From Absidia repens (lineage: Eukaryota; Mucoromycota; Mucoromycetes; Mucorales; Cunninghamellaceae): a stretch of DNA of 64,000 bases. Shown here one piece after another: positions 47,001-59,526 of the stretch (positions within the stretch are counted from its first letter, which is position 1; every line of letters starts with the position of its first letter). Location of the stretch: NCBI GenBank assembly GCA_002105175.1, contig MCGE01000002.1, forward strand, positions 434,001 to 498,000. The letters are read 5' to 3'. Under the pieces are notes generated by a model, which made no database searches, was not told where the DNA came from, and worked only from the letters and a program-made list of their open reading frames with translations. The position numbers and the translations under genes were made by a program.

Positions 47001-50000
47001 GACGGAGGATTGCTACAGACAACTATTTTGGCTGTTGGCTTAGGATCGATCATTTACTTTTATGGTTTTCAAGGGATTGCAACTGCTAGTGGGGACAATG
47101 ACAAGAACGAGGATCATATGCTTGAATGGCAGGAACTTTATCAATTAGACACTGGAATAGAAAAGACTCTTCAAGTATGTTGCGTAAGCAATACTATTGC
47201 TATTGGTAAGTCAAAAGGCAGGTGGAAGGAGTATTTTGGTGGTTATACAAGGTACGTTTGCTAATTCTTATTCTATTTTTCGTTTCAGTTTCCCAGGAAG
47301 AAAACTCTTACAAACTATCTATTTGGATGGAAATGCGTACCAATATGGCTCCAAGTTTTGTTAAATCGTTCGATTTTGCGTAAGTATATGGAGATTTATC
47401 ATGCCTTGGATGATGTAGCCCGCTAACTGATATTGATGTACAGGGAATCTATTCAAGATATTGCATGGTGTGTATCGTCCGATGCTCAGTTCTTCTTGGC
47501 AGTGGCTTTGCAGCACAAAGTCTCTATTTATGGTCAGCAAAGGGCTACTGATATAAATGGAGATGCTGATGTTTGGACTCTCTATACAGATGTTGAAATA
47601 GATACGTAAGCTGAAAAAAAAAGAAATGTGGAATGGCTAGGCTAAGGATCATTTTCATCTGAGATTTTGTTTTTGTCTATATAGCGAACAGATCATATCC
47701 GGCGTTGCTTGGGTTAATCATGGTGTGTTGGTAGTGACAGCTGGAAATCAAGTTCGTTGCTATCAAAAATGGTTGACAACGGTGGATGATGGTAAAAAAA
47801 AAAAAAAAAATGAAGGGTGGAGGGGTGATTAGCTTTAATAACTTTCCTTCTTAGATCCTTTGACCAAACAACAAGATAAAAGCGCCGCAAGTCTCTATGA
47901 TCTCTCATATGACATGAATGGACCCTTGCCTCTTTACCATCCTCGACATCTTCTGCATTACCTATTATGGGGAAAAGTGGAACTGATCAATACCGTACTG
48001 CTATCACTTTTGGGAACTCTTCGGTATTTGGCCGATGCCAATGATGAGCAGGCGATTGAAATTGCTCCACCTTTTAGTCTAGAAAGGATAGTGGACTTGC
48101 AAAACGTAAGTTATTTGTTATGGGAAAATGCTTGAAAATAGGTCTTTTACTACAGGCTAAATCTGATACTACCGTTTTTTATAGAATACCAATTCGAAAT
48201 CAAACAAAACCGATGAACGACAGTACGACGCTCTATTTGACGATGAAGATGATCATGACCTAAAGGACACGTAAGTCATAATATTATTGTGGGTTTATAA
48301 CTATATTATTATACTGATAACGACATCATTTCTTTGGGTGGGTGGGTTGTGTAGTTTCGATATGGATAACGATGAAAACATATCGCGACCATTAACAAAG
48401 TATGAAGCAAATCAACTCTTGGACTATCTGAAGGACCGACGACTTCCTGGGTTATCAGATCGGGAACAAATACATTTGCTGGCCATGATTGATACATTTG
48501 TGGAAGTAAGTATAAGGGCCTTATCTGTCGAAACCGAAGGTGAAATGGTGAAAGGATTCAATTTTTCCTTAATGTTTATTAACACATGGTTGTATATTAT
48601 ATAGATTTCTAGTCAAGGTGAATCTTTGGATGAAAACGGCGCCCGCTTTACCGCTTTGCTAGAAAATCACTTTCACTTAAACAAGATACTTCCACCCGAC
48701 CAAAGAAAACAAAACTTGGAATCTCGTGATATGGCGTATGCACTCCATAGTCAGTCCCAGGTACGAAGCAAAAAAAAAAAAAAAAAAAAAAGAAGTGATA
48801 CGACATTTAATCTCCTGATTGAATTTTTTTATTTAGGATCTACTATTGGATCGCTGCATCAAGTTATGTGGTGGCAAACTGCTATGGGAAGACGCTCGAT
48901 CATTGGGAATCTTTTTATGGTTGCAAAAAATAGATGTAGTTGTAAGTAGATAAATAAGAGTCATTTACAAGAGGATACACATGTAAACTTACTTTCAACA
49001 TTTTTATTGTTTTTATTTTTATTAGAAAGAACAAGTAGCCGCTATTGCTCGAAACATATATTTATCCAAGGAAGAAGAGAAGGACCCAGTGGATTGTACT
49101 TTATTGTATCTGGCATTACGAAAAAAAGCGCTTCTACAAAGTTTATGGCGCTCCGCCTCTTTTCACAAGGAACAACGGGCGATGATCACTTTTCTGGCAA
49201 ATGACTTTACTGAACCTCGGTGGCAAAAGGCGGCATCCAAAAACGCGTTTGTTTTGCTTGGACGACAACGATTTGGTATGCCGGCTTAATCTTCTTCCGC
49301 TCTTTGCATCATCTCTTAAAACTAACATTGTTTGCCTTTTTTTTCTAGAATATGCTGCTGCGTTCTTTTTGCTGGGCGGGAAACTCAAGGATGCTGTTAA
49401 CGTTATCTTGAAGAATTTGAAGGACTTTCATCTGGCTATTGCGGTCTGTCGTGTATATGATGGTAAGTAGGCAACCACATCCCTCTCTCACTGAGCAAAT
49501 AAGGCACTAAAATAATTATCCACTTACTTTTTTCTTAATAGGTGACGACAGCCCTCTACTGAAAGATATACTGGTTAATTATGTTATTCCTTTGGCTATT
49601 GAAACCAATGATCGCTGGCTATTGACAATCTCATACTGGCTACTTGGACAAACACATGATGCTGTGCGATCGATCGTTGTACCCCTCTCACAAATTAAGC
49701 CAGCAATTGGAAATGAGTCGAGTAACGTAACCAACAACATCACCACAATCAAAGCAAATAACGAAGAAAACGATTCCGCCGCTATTGTCAACGATCCAAC
49801 TCTCTTTATATTGTATCAGCACGTCAAAAACCATGGATTGCAACACCATAAAGCGTTGGGTATCCCTAATGAACTGGAATATATTTTTCGCTTCAGGTGG
49901 CTCGTGCTTATGAACGTCTTGGCTGTCCCCTTCTTTCGTTATATGTTTTGAGTCAACACTCACGGAAATTATCGCCAACCAGTACTGGAAACCAACACAA

Positions 50001-50459
50001 CAACTCGAGCTCGTCACAACATGAAAATGATATCAGTGCCGAAACAGCAACTACGAAGTCTGGTGAAAATGGCTCAAGAGCTGTGGATCTGTTTGCAGGC
50101 GATGATGATGATATTTTTGCACCAAAAACAACTGGAAAGGAATCTAGGGCGGCAGACCTCTTTGCGGACGATGATGATGACATATTTGCTTCGAAAACAA
50201 ACACCACAGACGACATATTTGCTGACATGGGAACGAAGCCAACTTCAACCGATATTTTTGCTACAAGTGATGATGATGACGACAGGAACTCTTCTTCAGG
50301 TATATCAGCAATTTCACTGGATGGTGCTCAACTGGATAATGGTAGTGATGATATCAGCGGTGGGGAAGAAAACTTGCGCTCCTATAAGATTTTACTAGTT
50401 GTCCGCATGCTACAGGTAACATACACACACTGTTATGATAATATTGAAAAATGTACTGA

Positions 50460-50541
<82 letters not shown>

Positions 50542-53500
50542 GTTGTGCTAGTCTATTTACCATTCCGCGTCTGCTATGTATCATGCGGCCCCGAACAAGA
50601 TTTCGGTGGCCAAGTATAGAAATCAATACCTTGACAATCGACAAGCACTTTTTGACCTTGGTGAAATGGTTGGTCTTGACAAGTCTCTGTTCTCTCGACT
50701 TCTTATGGAAAAAAGTATCGAATCGGACGTCTTCCCCGTATATTTTGATATCCTCGACAAATGCATCCCTGATGATTTTAACGTAATCCACTTTTTGGCT
50801 TCATTCGAACTGGGTTGCTTCCAAATATTTGAAGCGGTGCTGTTGCCTCGTGCTTTGGATTTTTCTGCTGTCATATTCATGGAACACTGGATAGAGTAAG
50901 TGGGGAAAAGTAGAAGAACAAAAAAAAAAAAAAGCCGGGTGTAAAATCTTGAAGATTTAATAGTAGGTCGTTTTGTTTCATAGTGATGTGATATCTACAT
51001 TTTCTATCTGGAGCAATTTGATGAAAATACATATACCAGCTTTGGAAACACCCAACCGGACTTACAAGATATGTTTGACTGCGTACGTTTGCTTGATTTT
51101 GGTGACGGCGAAGAAACGACATTTTGAAAAGACTTGGACGTTACTATATCACTTCTCTGACTTTATGGATCACATATATGATGACGATCCGGCGGCGATG
51201 ATAGCGACTATTTTTGAAGAAATATCGAACAACGAAGCGAAACTCGTAAGTACAAGGGGGGTGGGAGGATAATTCGCGCGGCACAGCCGATCACAAATCT
51301 TGACTCTTTTCTTAATTATAGGTTGAAATGGATCCTGAAGACTTTGAAAGCTTTTCAGATGAAAGCGTACTCGGCTTTGATCTTGATGAAGAACGGTATA
51401 AACCATTACAAGACTTTGCTGATAAATCCACAGGTGCAATTGTGTTAGAACTAGCCTCTTTGAATTTTGTCTTATTTACTCTCGAGCAAGGAATGCATTT
51501 TAGCAAGAACAGCCAGTTGGATTCAGGTACTACACTGCGAATAAAAAAAAAAAAAGATGTATTGACTTATTTTGGGGGGGGTGAAAATTTATAGATGAAT
51601 TGGTTGATTTTGTTTGGACGACACTATTGGATCCTATTGCATACAGGGTTCATTGCCTGAATATACAATTAGACAATAATCTCGATCATGATTTAACAAA
51701 AAGTAGGTACAGGAAATAATGGTGCAATTAACACATATTAACAGTTTTATTATATAGAGAGCGTCTTGCGGCACTTTAGAACACTTCGACAAAAACGATT
51801 TTGGCATTCCATCAAGACCCTTATACCTTTCGCACACTTACTGCCATTTGTCCGGTTCTCGGTAAAGCGACGAAGAATTATTACCATTGTCTATAAAACT
51901 TGCACATTCATTCGAATTTTTTCTTTGCTAGCCTGCTGAAGTAAACGTCCTGCCCGACGAAGCTCATCACCCACATTCAAATACTGTCTACAATGCTGGT
52001 ACAACCATACATGCCTTCTGTATCAATTTGGTAAGACATATATCTTCTGTTTGGCTCTGTTATGTACTGACCTAATCTTTATTATCAATATTATTTTTAT
52101 TACAGAAAACGGGGGCAAGTAACAAACTTGGCGATGTACTAGCAGTATGCACCAAATCTGAAATTCAAGAAATCGACATGAGCAACGCTCAAAGATTTAG
52201 CGCGGTAAGCGATAGGGCTGTTGAAATTATAGACGGATCAAATGAGACTGACAAACTATATTATTGTGTTTTTTTTTTTCTTTACTTTACAAATAGCCGT
52301 TACTCCGTGCTGGTTCGAACTCGTCCAAAGACCGAAATATTCATGAATATATTGACAGTTATCCCGATACAGAAGAAGAATTAGATTCAGTGGCCTCGGA
52401 TGGAGAATTGGAAGGGGAAACACATCACCTTCATCAACACCAGCATCACCAGCATCACCAGCAACACCACCATTCACATCATCATCATAACAGCGCCAAA
52501 TCACCTGTACCAGGCATACGCCGACCTCTTCACCATCCGCCTTCATCATCATCAGCTAAATCGAGCGCTGTTTCTACACCTATCTCACCCATGAATGGTC
52601 GATTGTTACAACCCGAAGATCGAATAAATCACTCAAGCTTCGATAATTTACAAGAAACACTCAGACGTTCCTTAGGAGTAGGTATGGTATATATGCATAA
52701 ACACAGATGATTTTGAAACATATACTAAATAATTGATGTTTTGCAGGAAAAGAAGGATCAGAAGCATCAAGGTCACCAACAGGTATCAGCTCGGTTGGGT
52801 CTGTAGCAGAGCATAGCGAATGTGTGGTAAGAACAACCCCCCCCCGGCATAAATATAAGCAAAGAACTGACGATTCTTCCCTTTTTTTCTTTCTGGTAGG
52901 TGACATTGAAGAGAAACATTGCTGCTACTTGTGCTGAGACTCATCCTGAATACCCGTTTTGTAAGTAGAATGAATTATTGAAATGTTACCATACAAGATA
53001 TAAACTCTATTCTGTTTTAGATATAACGGGATGTGAAGTCTCCAATGATGGACCCAGTGCAATTTTATGGCAGTTTGGTCAAGAACGGGAAATAACGAAC
53101 TACTATGGCTGTCATGGCAAGGTGACAAGGGTTCATTTTGATCCCTTTGGCCAAAAATTCGGTGCCGGTGACACAACAGGGGCATTATGCCTTTGGAAAT
53201 TTGATTCCTATGCTCAACCAAACAAACCTTATTATGTAAGTTTTATCCCCCATGATATTGACGATGGTATCTGGTATCAATGGTTTTTTTTTCTTTGTTT
53301 GTTAGTCAACAACTTGTCATTCAAAGGCAACCCGTGATTTTATCTTTATGAACTCAAGCAGCCTATTGGCCACAGCTGGTACATCAGTCACAATGAGTAG
53401 ACGGTAACGAAAAAAAAAAAAGAAAAAAAAAACAGTGTGGAAGGAAAAAGGTTAATGAGTGAGGATTATACTTTACATGGTACTAACGCTATTGCCTCTT

Positions 53501-54234
53501 TGTGCATATGTTGGATTGACGTAGGCGTGATCACTTATGTATCTGGGATACTCTTTTACCGCCGTCTTCTTCTATGGTGTGCTGTAAGTAAATTTACTCT
53601 GTTGTTTTGTTGATATACATACATATTAACATCTTTATTTATTTACATAGCTTTACCTGGGCATGATAGTGGTGCATATGCCGTGGCGTATGAAGGACAA
53701 GGTCATCTGTTGTTTTCCGGTGGCAAACGTGGTGAAATAGTAGTATCGGATATTCGGCAGAGGTCTACCATGCATACGTTTACTGCTCACTCGAGTCGGA
53801 TTCGATCCATTGCTATTGACACTCAAAATCATACTTTAATCACTGGCTCTATTGACGGTGAACTCAAGGTATGATTTCCACGCAAGAATCATGAAGAACA
53901 AAAAAAAAAAAAAAAAAAAAAATAGAAAATGATGATTTGATTTGACTTTCTTGTATTATATGTAGATCTGGGATGCAAGTACATACAAACAGAAACAGGT
54001 ATTTGACATCCAACCACGAAACAGGTTCTTAGCTCCAAGTTTCAACCGTATCCCCGTGAGTAGCAATAAAAAGAAAAAAGACTGTAAAGAAAACCTCTTG
54101 GAATCAATCTTACTGACTTTATTTATTATTAACCTTAGCTCAAAGCATTTGGTGTAACTCAAATACAACTCGTTGATAGTGGGAGTTATATTTATACTTC
54201 TGGGCCCGGAGGCATTATTCGATGCTCCATGTAG
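44011..54234 (+). CDS. RAV1: Rav1/rabconnectin-3 (RAVE complex), with one frame break
   Basis: About 39 short exons, roughly 2350 residues; the largest gene here. It begins MLLEQICPGQVNPERQSIHIFVGNNTRYIAYGSGSKVVIY, the Rav1/DMXL start. WD40 blades follow to about residue 900, then the Rav1p_C domain (NGPLPLYHPRHLLHYLLWGKVE..., RPLTKYEANQLLDYLKDRRLPGLSDREQIHL..., SASFHKEQRAMITFLANDFTEPRWQKAASKNAFVLLGRQRFEYAAAFFLLGG). Next come an acidic DIFA-repeat linker, a His-rich stretch (52420-52495) and a last WD40 set ending GPGGIIRCSM. Rav1 with Skp1 reassembles V1 with Vo of the V-ATPase. In exon 49542-50415 the frame breaks at a T5 run (49884-49888); one extra T would give ELEYIFSLQVARAYERLGC, matching the family. 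All other junctions are in frame. Family call is very sure. Confidence 0.9.
50067..50295 (+). repeat. Coding repeat of acidic D-[IL]-F-A units in RAV1
   Basis: Successive units read DLFAGDDDDIFAPKTTGKESRA, then ADLFADDDDDIFASKTN, DDIFADMGTK, TDIFATSDDDD. Six D-[IL]-F-A cores lie in about 75 residues of a disordered acidic linker, downstream of the frame break. Confidence 0.85.
50462..50540 (+). repeat. 79-base poly(T) tract in a RAV1 intron
   Basis: An uninterrupted run of 79 T ends 12 bases before the acceptor (ggttgtgctag) of a RAV1 intron. It is the longest homopolymer in the window and acts in place as an extreme polypyrimidine tract. Its exact length is prone to sequencing error. Confidence 0.95.
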
Positions 54235-54461
54235 ATTATTTGTTATTAGTTTATTTGAAATATTATAATAAAAATATGTTTGCGTTATTATATGACTACT
54301 GGACAAAGCAATGCTAGTCTTCATTCATGTGTGTGCATGTGTGTATGTGTATGGGGTCAAACTCCTCCGCCATTTTGCACTTCGGTAGGCGGTCCCCCTG
54401 GCGTCTAACTTGCTTCGTTTGGGAGTTTATGTTTTTACTATATTATATGCAATGAAACAAA

Positions 54462-54462
<1 letters not shown>

Positions 54463-54504
<42 letters not shown>
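54463..54504. repeat. 42-base poly(A) tract downstream of RAV1
   Basis: A pure A run about 230 bases past the RAV1 stop, in the spacer left of repeat copy 4. It might be the trace of a retroposed sequence or slippage; nothing nearby identifies a parent. Confidence 0.9.
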
Positions 54505-54505
<1 letters not shown>

Positions 54506-54584
54506 AAACTATATATATACTGTATGATCAATCTAATGGGACGTTCATAAAACTGCTATAGCAGTGTTATTGTTCATTATACGT

Positions 54585-55221
54585 TATATCTGAGGATGTT
54601 AATAAAAAGGACATATTTTTATTGAAGCAAATATAACTAATATGAACTAAAGGCGCGGGAGTTCACCGTAGCAAGTGATCAATTAGAGGTAGAATGAGGA
54701 GACTAATAGGAGATCCGCAGTGTCGTCCATACTAATTTAAAGGTAAGAACTATGAAAAATGATCTATTAGAGTGTACAAGCCATGGGAACGATGAAAGGA
54801 ATATCTTTAATTGAAGTATAACATAGACCAACAGTTAGTCAAAAGGGAGTTATGATAATAACAAAGGGATTTATTGCACAAGACATGAAAGAGACAACTG
54901 GGACATTTTTCATTGAATCTAGTAAAAAGAGGCCTACTTTATTGAGATGCGGACATAAACTATAGACAAACTATAACTAGACTAAGCTAATGGAGGGAAG
55001 TTTCAAAAAGAAAAACTAATGGTTGTTCTAAATCTTGAATGCAAAATGAAAGGCTTTCCCCATGCATATTGTAATCCGTGATTTAAAAACCTTTCTAAAC
55101 TAATCCTGACACTAATCTATGATCATCATAACCGCAAAGAGGCTACAATGATGAAGGAAGAAAAAGAAAAGAAAAGGAAGAGGCAGGATAAAGACAAATT
55201 CCACGTGGGGCGGATTTTGAA
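54585..55221 (+). repeat. Dispersed non-coding repeat, copy 4
   Basis: Full-length copy with the left end (GAGGATGTTAATAAAAAGGACATATTTTTATTGAAG), internal units, AAACTATAGACAAACTA, TGGTTGTTCTAAATCTTGA, ATGAAAGGCTTTCCCCATGCAT, CTTTCTAAACTAATCCTGACACTAATCTA and a purine-rich stretch. The end block has changed slightly (ttccacgtggggcggattttgaa, 55199-55221), but the CACGTG core remains. No open frame. Confidence 0.8.
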
Positions 55222-56010
55222 TTTAAGGGGAATCTAATATGCTGTTCTCTCCTCATAACAGTAACCACCAATCATTCAGCATCATAACGCGGTTGTACTC
55301 TTCTCTTGATTAATTTTCAAACAAGACAAGGATCTAGTGTAGCTAACCCATACGTTCCAATATGGATTGCCGCTCGCTGTAATATAGGACCATCTCACCA
55401 GACGTTATGTTTATTCCAACAACGAGATACCCTAGCCCGCATCTTGTATTTTAAATAATGAGAAGACTTGTTATCAAGCATTGTAAATCTTTTGGATGAT
55501 TATTTATTTATATCCAAGTGTTTTGTCTAATTTACACGAATCTGTGGGTATGTCAGAATACGGTGTGGTGACTATGGTACGGAATTTGTGTATACATGAC
55601 TTCGGAGTATATATTACTGGTTTGTGGAATAGTTGCATAAATCCAGTATACAAGTAGATGAATTGAGGGATATGGATAAAGGAATGCATCTGGTTTGGTT
55701 GTTTTGGGGATATTTCTGTTTTTAACAAAAAAATTGATTGCACTCCTTTGTTCTCTCTAAATCCAAACACAGCAATCGAAACAAAATATAATCCGAGTGC
55801 AGCAGTGAAATCTGCTCACGATCTAGCTTGATGCCAAGACAAAAAAAAAAAAGTAGTCATAGTGTAGACAATTCAAATATCATTTATTTGTAATTTAAAA
55901 AAGGGATGTAGATGAGATGAAAGCAAATGCTTGAAAAGATAAATCATAAATAGAGTAACACCAACTATCAAAATACATTATACTAAAAACTAAAAACTGA
56001 GTACTATAAT
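55222..56010. other. Intergenic between repeat copy 4 and VAS1
   Basis: Starts with ctcataacagtaaccacc (55253-55271), shared with the flank of repeat copy 3. A minus frame at 55504-55770 has no recognised domain. The right end is the 3' flank of VAS1. No gene called. Confidence 0.45.
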
Positions 56011-59000
56011 CTATTTTTGTAAATACACGGTAATGTCCACGTTGACTTCAGCAGCTTCTGTGTCAGCAGGAGCGTCACCTTTGATAGAAACTGTCAGATC
56101 CTTGATACCACGAGCAAGTGCCAAAATAGAGGGAGATTCGGCAGACAATAATTCGTGTAAATCGTTATTGCCAGCATGTACAAATGCCACACCTTCCTTC
56201 TTCTTGTTCAATTGCACAGCCAAGCTACGAATAGATTTGGTAGCTTCAAACACAATATCGAATTGCTTAGCAGCAGCTTCATTGACAAAGGTGGGTTCAT
56301 TGACGGGGTACTTGGCCTTGACAATGGTAGGAGTCACATCACCAGGTCGGCGTCCAAGACGTTGATACAATTCTTCGGTCACAAATGGAGAGAATGGATG
56401 TAAGAGCTTAAGGCCAGCCTCAAGACAAGTGTACAAAGTGTTTTGGGCAGTCGTCTTGCGTCGAGCAGCGGTTTCATCATTGGTGGTATCCATATCACAA
56501 ACAGGTTTGATAACTTCAATGTACACATCACACAATTCATAAAGCCAGAATTGGTACACAGCATTGGTGGCGGCTAAGAAGTTTCGTTCGCTCAATCCTT
56601 TGTTGGCTTCGACAGCAGCTTTGTTTAACTTGTGCAAAATCCATTTGTCAGCCAATGATTCGTCACCAGATGCCTGTTATAATGCAATGGTAAGAAAAAA
56701 AGTCAGCATATGCAATTTGAAATATTCAATATATTTTCATTATATTTTCACAATATTATATTATTTTGTTTACCTTGAAAGATTCAACTGGCTTGAAGTC
56801 TGATCCCAGTTTCATCATAGCAAAGCGAGTGGCATTCCAAATCTTGTTACAGAACTTGCGGTAACCTTCAACGCGCAAAATATCCAAGTTGATGTCACGA
56901 CCACCAGTAGTGTAAGCGCAGAGAGCGAATCGGAGAGCATCAGTACCACATTCAGGGATACCCTTGGGGAAATCGGCTTTCTATAAAACGAAATAAGTTT
57001 CAGAATGAATACCGAAGGCATTTTACCTCTCTTTCTTTCTTTCTTTTCTTACCTGACCGCTCTTGGCTTTTTCGACTTCCTTAGCATCAAGATTTCCTTC
57101 AAGTAAGCGACCATGCAAACCTTCCAAAGTGATACCTTCAATCACGTCCACAGGATCAATGACGTTACCCAAAGACTTTGACATCTTTCGACCATGAGCA
57201 TCACGAATCATAGCGTGGCAGAAAACTTCAGTGAAAGGAACTTCACCAGTCAACTTGATACCAAACATCACCATACGAGCGACCCAGAAGAAGAGAATAT
57301 CCCAACCAGTTTCAAGCAGAGAAGAAGGATAGAATTTCATCATGTCATCAGTCTAAAATAATAGCCATATTTAGAAAAGGGTGTCAAAAAAAATCATAAT
57401 ATTGTAACCACTGATCATTATTATTATGTCCAATTACCTTATCGGGCCAGCCCATGAGAGAGAAAGGCCATAAACCAGAAGAGAACCAGGTATCCAAAAC
57501 ATCAGGATCTTGTTCCAAAGTAAACTTCTTGCCAGGGAATTTTCGTTCAGCTTCAGCACGAGCTTCGGCTTCATCTTGGCCACTAACCCAGTGAGCATCA
57601 TCAGAGTAATCGGGAGTGGAACCTTCCATCACAACATAGTATGCAGGTACACGGTGACCCCACCAGAGTTGACGAGAGATACACCAGTCTTGGATGTTTT
57701 CCAACCAACGGAACCAGTCACCTTCAGACACCTTGGGAGCAATCTTGAGCTTACCATCACGGACAGCTTGACAAGCGGCATCGGCCATAGGTTTACAGTT
57801 CACCCACCATTGAGGCTTCATGACAGGTTCAATCACATCACCGGACTTGCTACAGACAGGCACAGTCATTGGGTTATCCTTGACATCCACAAACAATCCC
57901 TTGGCCTTCAAATCTTCGATAATCTTGGTACGAACATGGAATCGCTTCATGCCAGCGTAAGGACCCGCGTTTTCGTTGAAAGTACCGTCGTCGTTCATAA
58001 GGTTGATGAATTCCAAATTGTGTCGCTTTCCAACTTCGTAATCGTTAAAGTCGTGAGCAGGAGTCATCTTGACGGCACCGGTACCGAACGCCATGTCAAC
58101 AGCAATATCATCAGTAATGATAGGAATACGGCGGTTCAAGAACGGATGGACAACAAACTTGCCATGGAGATGCTTGTAGCGTTCATCATTGGGGTGGACA
58201 GCGATGGCGGAGTCACCGAGCATGGTTTCAATACGAGTGGTGGCCACAACAACACGTTCGTCACTTCCATCAACGAGATAAGCAAATTCGTTCAGCACAC
58301 CAAATTCGAACTTTTCGTTGGCTTCATAACCAGGCACATTCATCAAAGTACGGCCAGCAATTTCCTTGTTTTCCACTTCCAAGTTGGACAGAGCAGTGTT
58401 AAGACGGACACACCAGTTGACAAGACGATTGGCACGATAGATAGTTCCTTCACGATGGAGACGCACAAAGGTTTCACGAACAGCCTTGGACAATTTCTAT
58501 GTCAAAAAAAGAAAGAAAAAAACGTCCCCAAAAAAGCAGGTAAGTTAAATGCGCATACTATAATACAAATCCCCCCCCGAGTTTCTTAGCAATAGATATT
58601 GTCTACTTACAGGATCCATGGTGAAAGCAGCTCTGTCCCAGTCGTACGAGGCACCCAAACGATAGAATTGATCATGGATACGACCACCATACTTTTCCTT
58701 CCATTCCCAAACCTTGTCCACAAAGGCTTCACGTCCAAGATCATGGCGAGTAATCTTCGATTCTGCCCACAATTTCTTTTCGACCACTGATTGACAAGAG
58801 ATACCAGCATGATCGGTACCGGGGTTGAATAAGACGGTCTTGCCCAACATACGATTCCAACGGACCAAAGTATCCTGAATAGCCACTGTTAAAGCGTGTC
58901 CAATGTGAAGAGATCCAGTAACGTTTGGTGGAGGTGCAGGAACAATGAATGAACCTTCAGGTTTGATTTGGCCATCTTCAGTCAATTCAGGCTTGAAGTA

Positions 59001-59526
59001 TTCTTCCTTAACCCACCATTCGTACCAAGCAGATTCGACGGCGCGAGGATCATAAGTACTGGCCATAGGTTCGGACATGTCTATATTTTATTACACGCAA
59101 AAAGAGTCAGTGAATGTTGGGATCAAGTCAGGATGTAGATGTAAAAAAAGAAAAAATGGTTTGCTGTCTTTTGTTTTGTTTACCTTTCTTTTCACCCTTA
59201 GGAGTCTTGTTAACGAAGACAGGTGTTTCAGCTTTGGCAGCCTTCTTCTTCTTCTTTTCAGCATTTTCACTGGAGGCAGCTTTTTTCTTTTGTTCTTCAA
59301 GCTAATAGTAATATAAGAAGAATACATATTAGAATCTACTGAGTTGTTTTCTTCTTAAAGGGGCATTTAGATTTACCTTTGCTTGTTTGGCAGCCAACTT
59401 GGCCAACTTGGCTTGACGCTTTTCTTCATTCTTTGCTTCGTTCTTGGCCTTCTTAGCAGCAGCGGCAGCAGCAGCTTCTTCGGTCAATTGAGGAGGGACT
59501 TCCTTTGTTGGTTGTTCGGCAGCCAT
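56011..59526 (-). CDS. VAS1: Valyl-tRNA synthetase, cytosolic type
   Basis: Seven exons, about 1000 residues, ATG at 59526 ([13 protein letters not shown]), stop at 56011-56013. A class Ia synthetase with HIGH-type motif [18 protein letters not shown], a CP1 editing domain ([42 protein letters not shown]), [12 protein letters not shown], and KMSKS-type motif [17 protein letters not shown]. The anticodon-binding helices and a C-terminal coiled region follow. It charges tRNA-Val and edits mischarged threonine. The first 90 residues are a Lys/Ala-rich eukaryotic extension ([31 protein letters not shown]) over two small exons. No mitochondrial presequence is visible at this start, although fungal VAS1 usually serves both compartments. 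A long antisense frame within it is a codon-bias shadow. Confidence 0.95.

Noticed and set aside
57510..58589. 359-codon open frame on the plus strand
   Set aside because: It lies fully antisense to the conserved core of VAS1 and has no domain; it reflects codon bias of the real gene.
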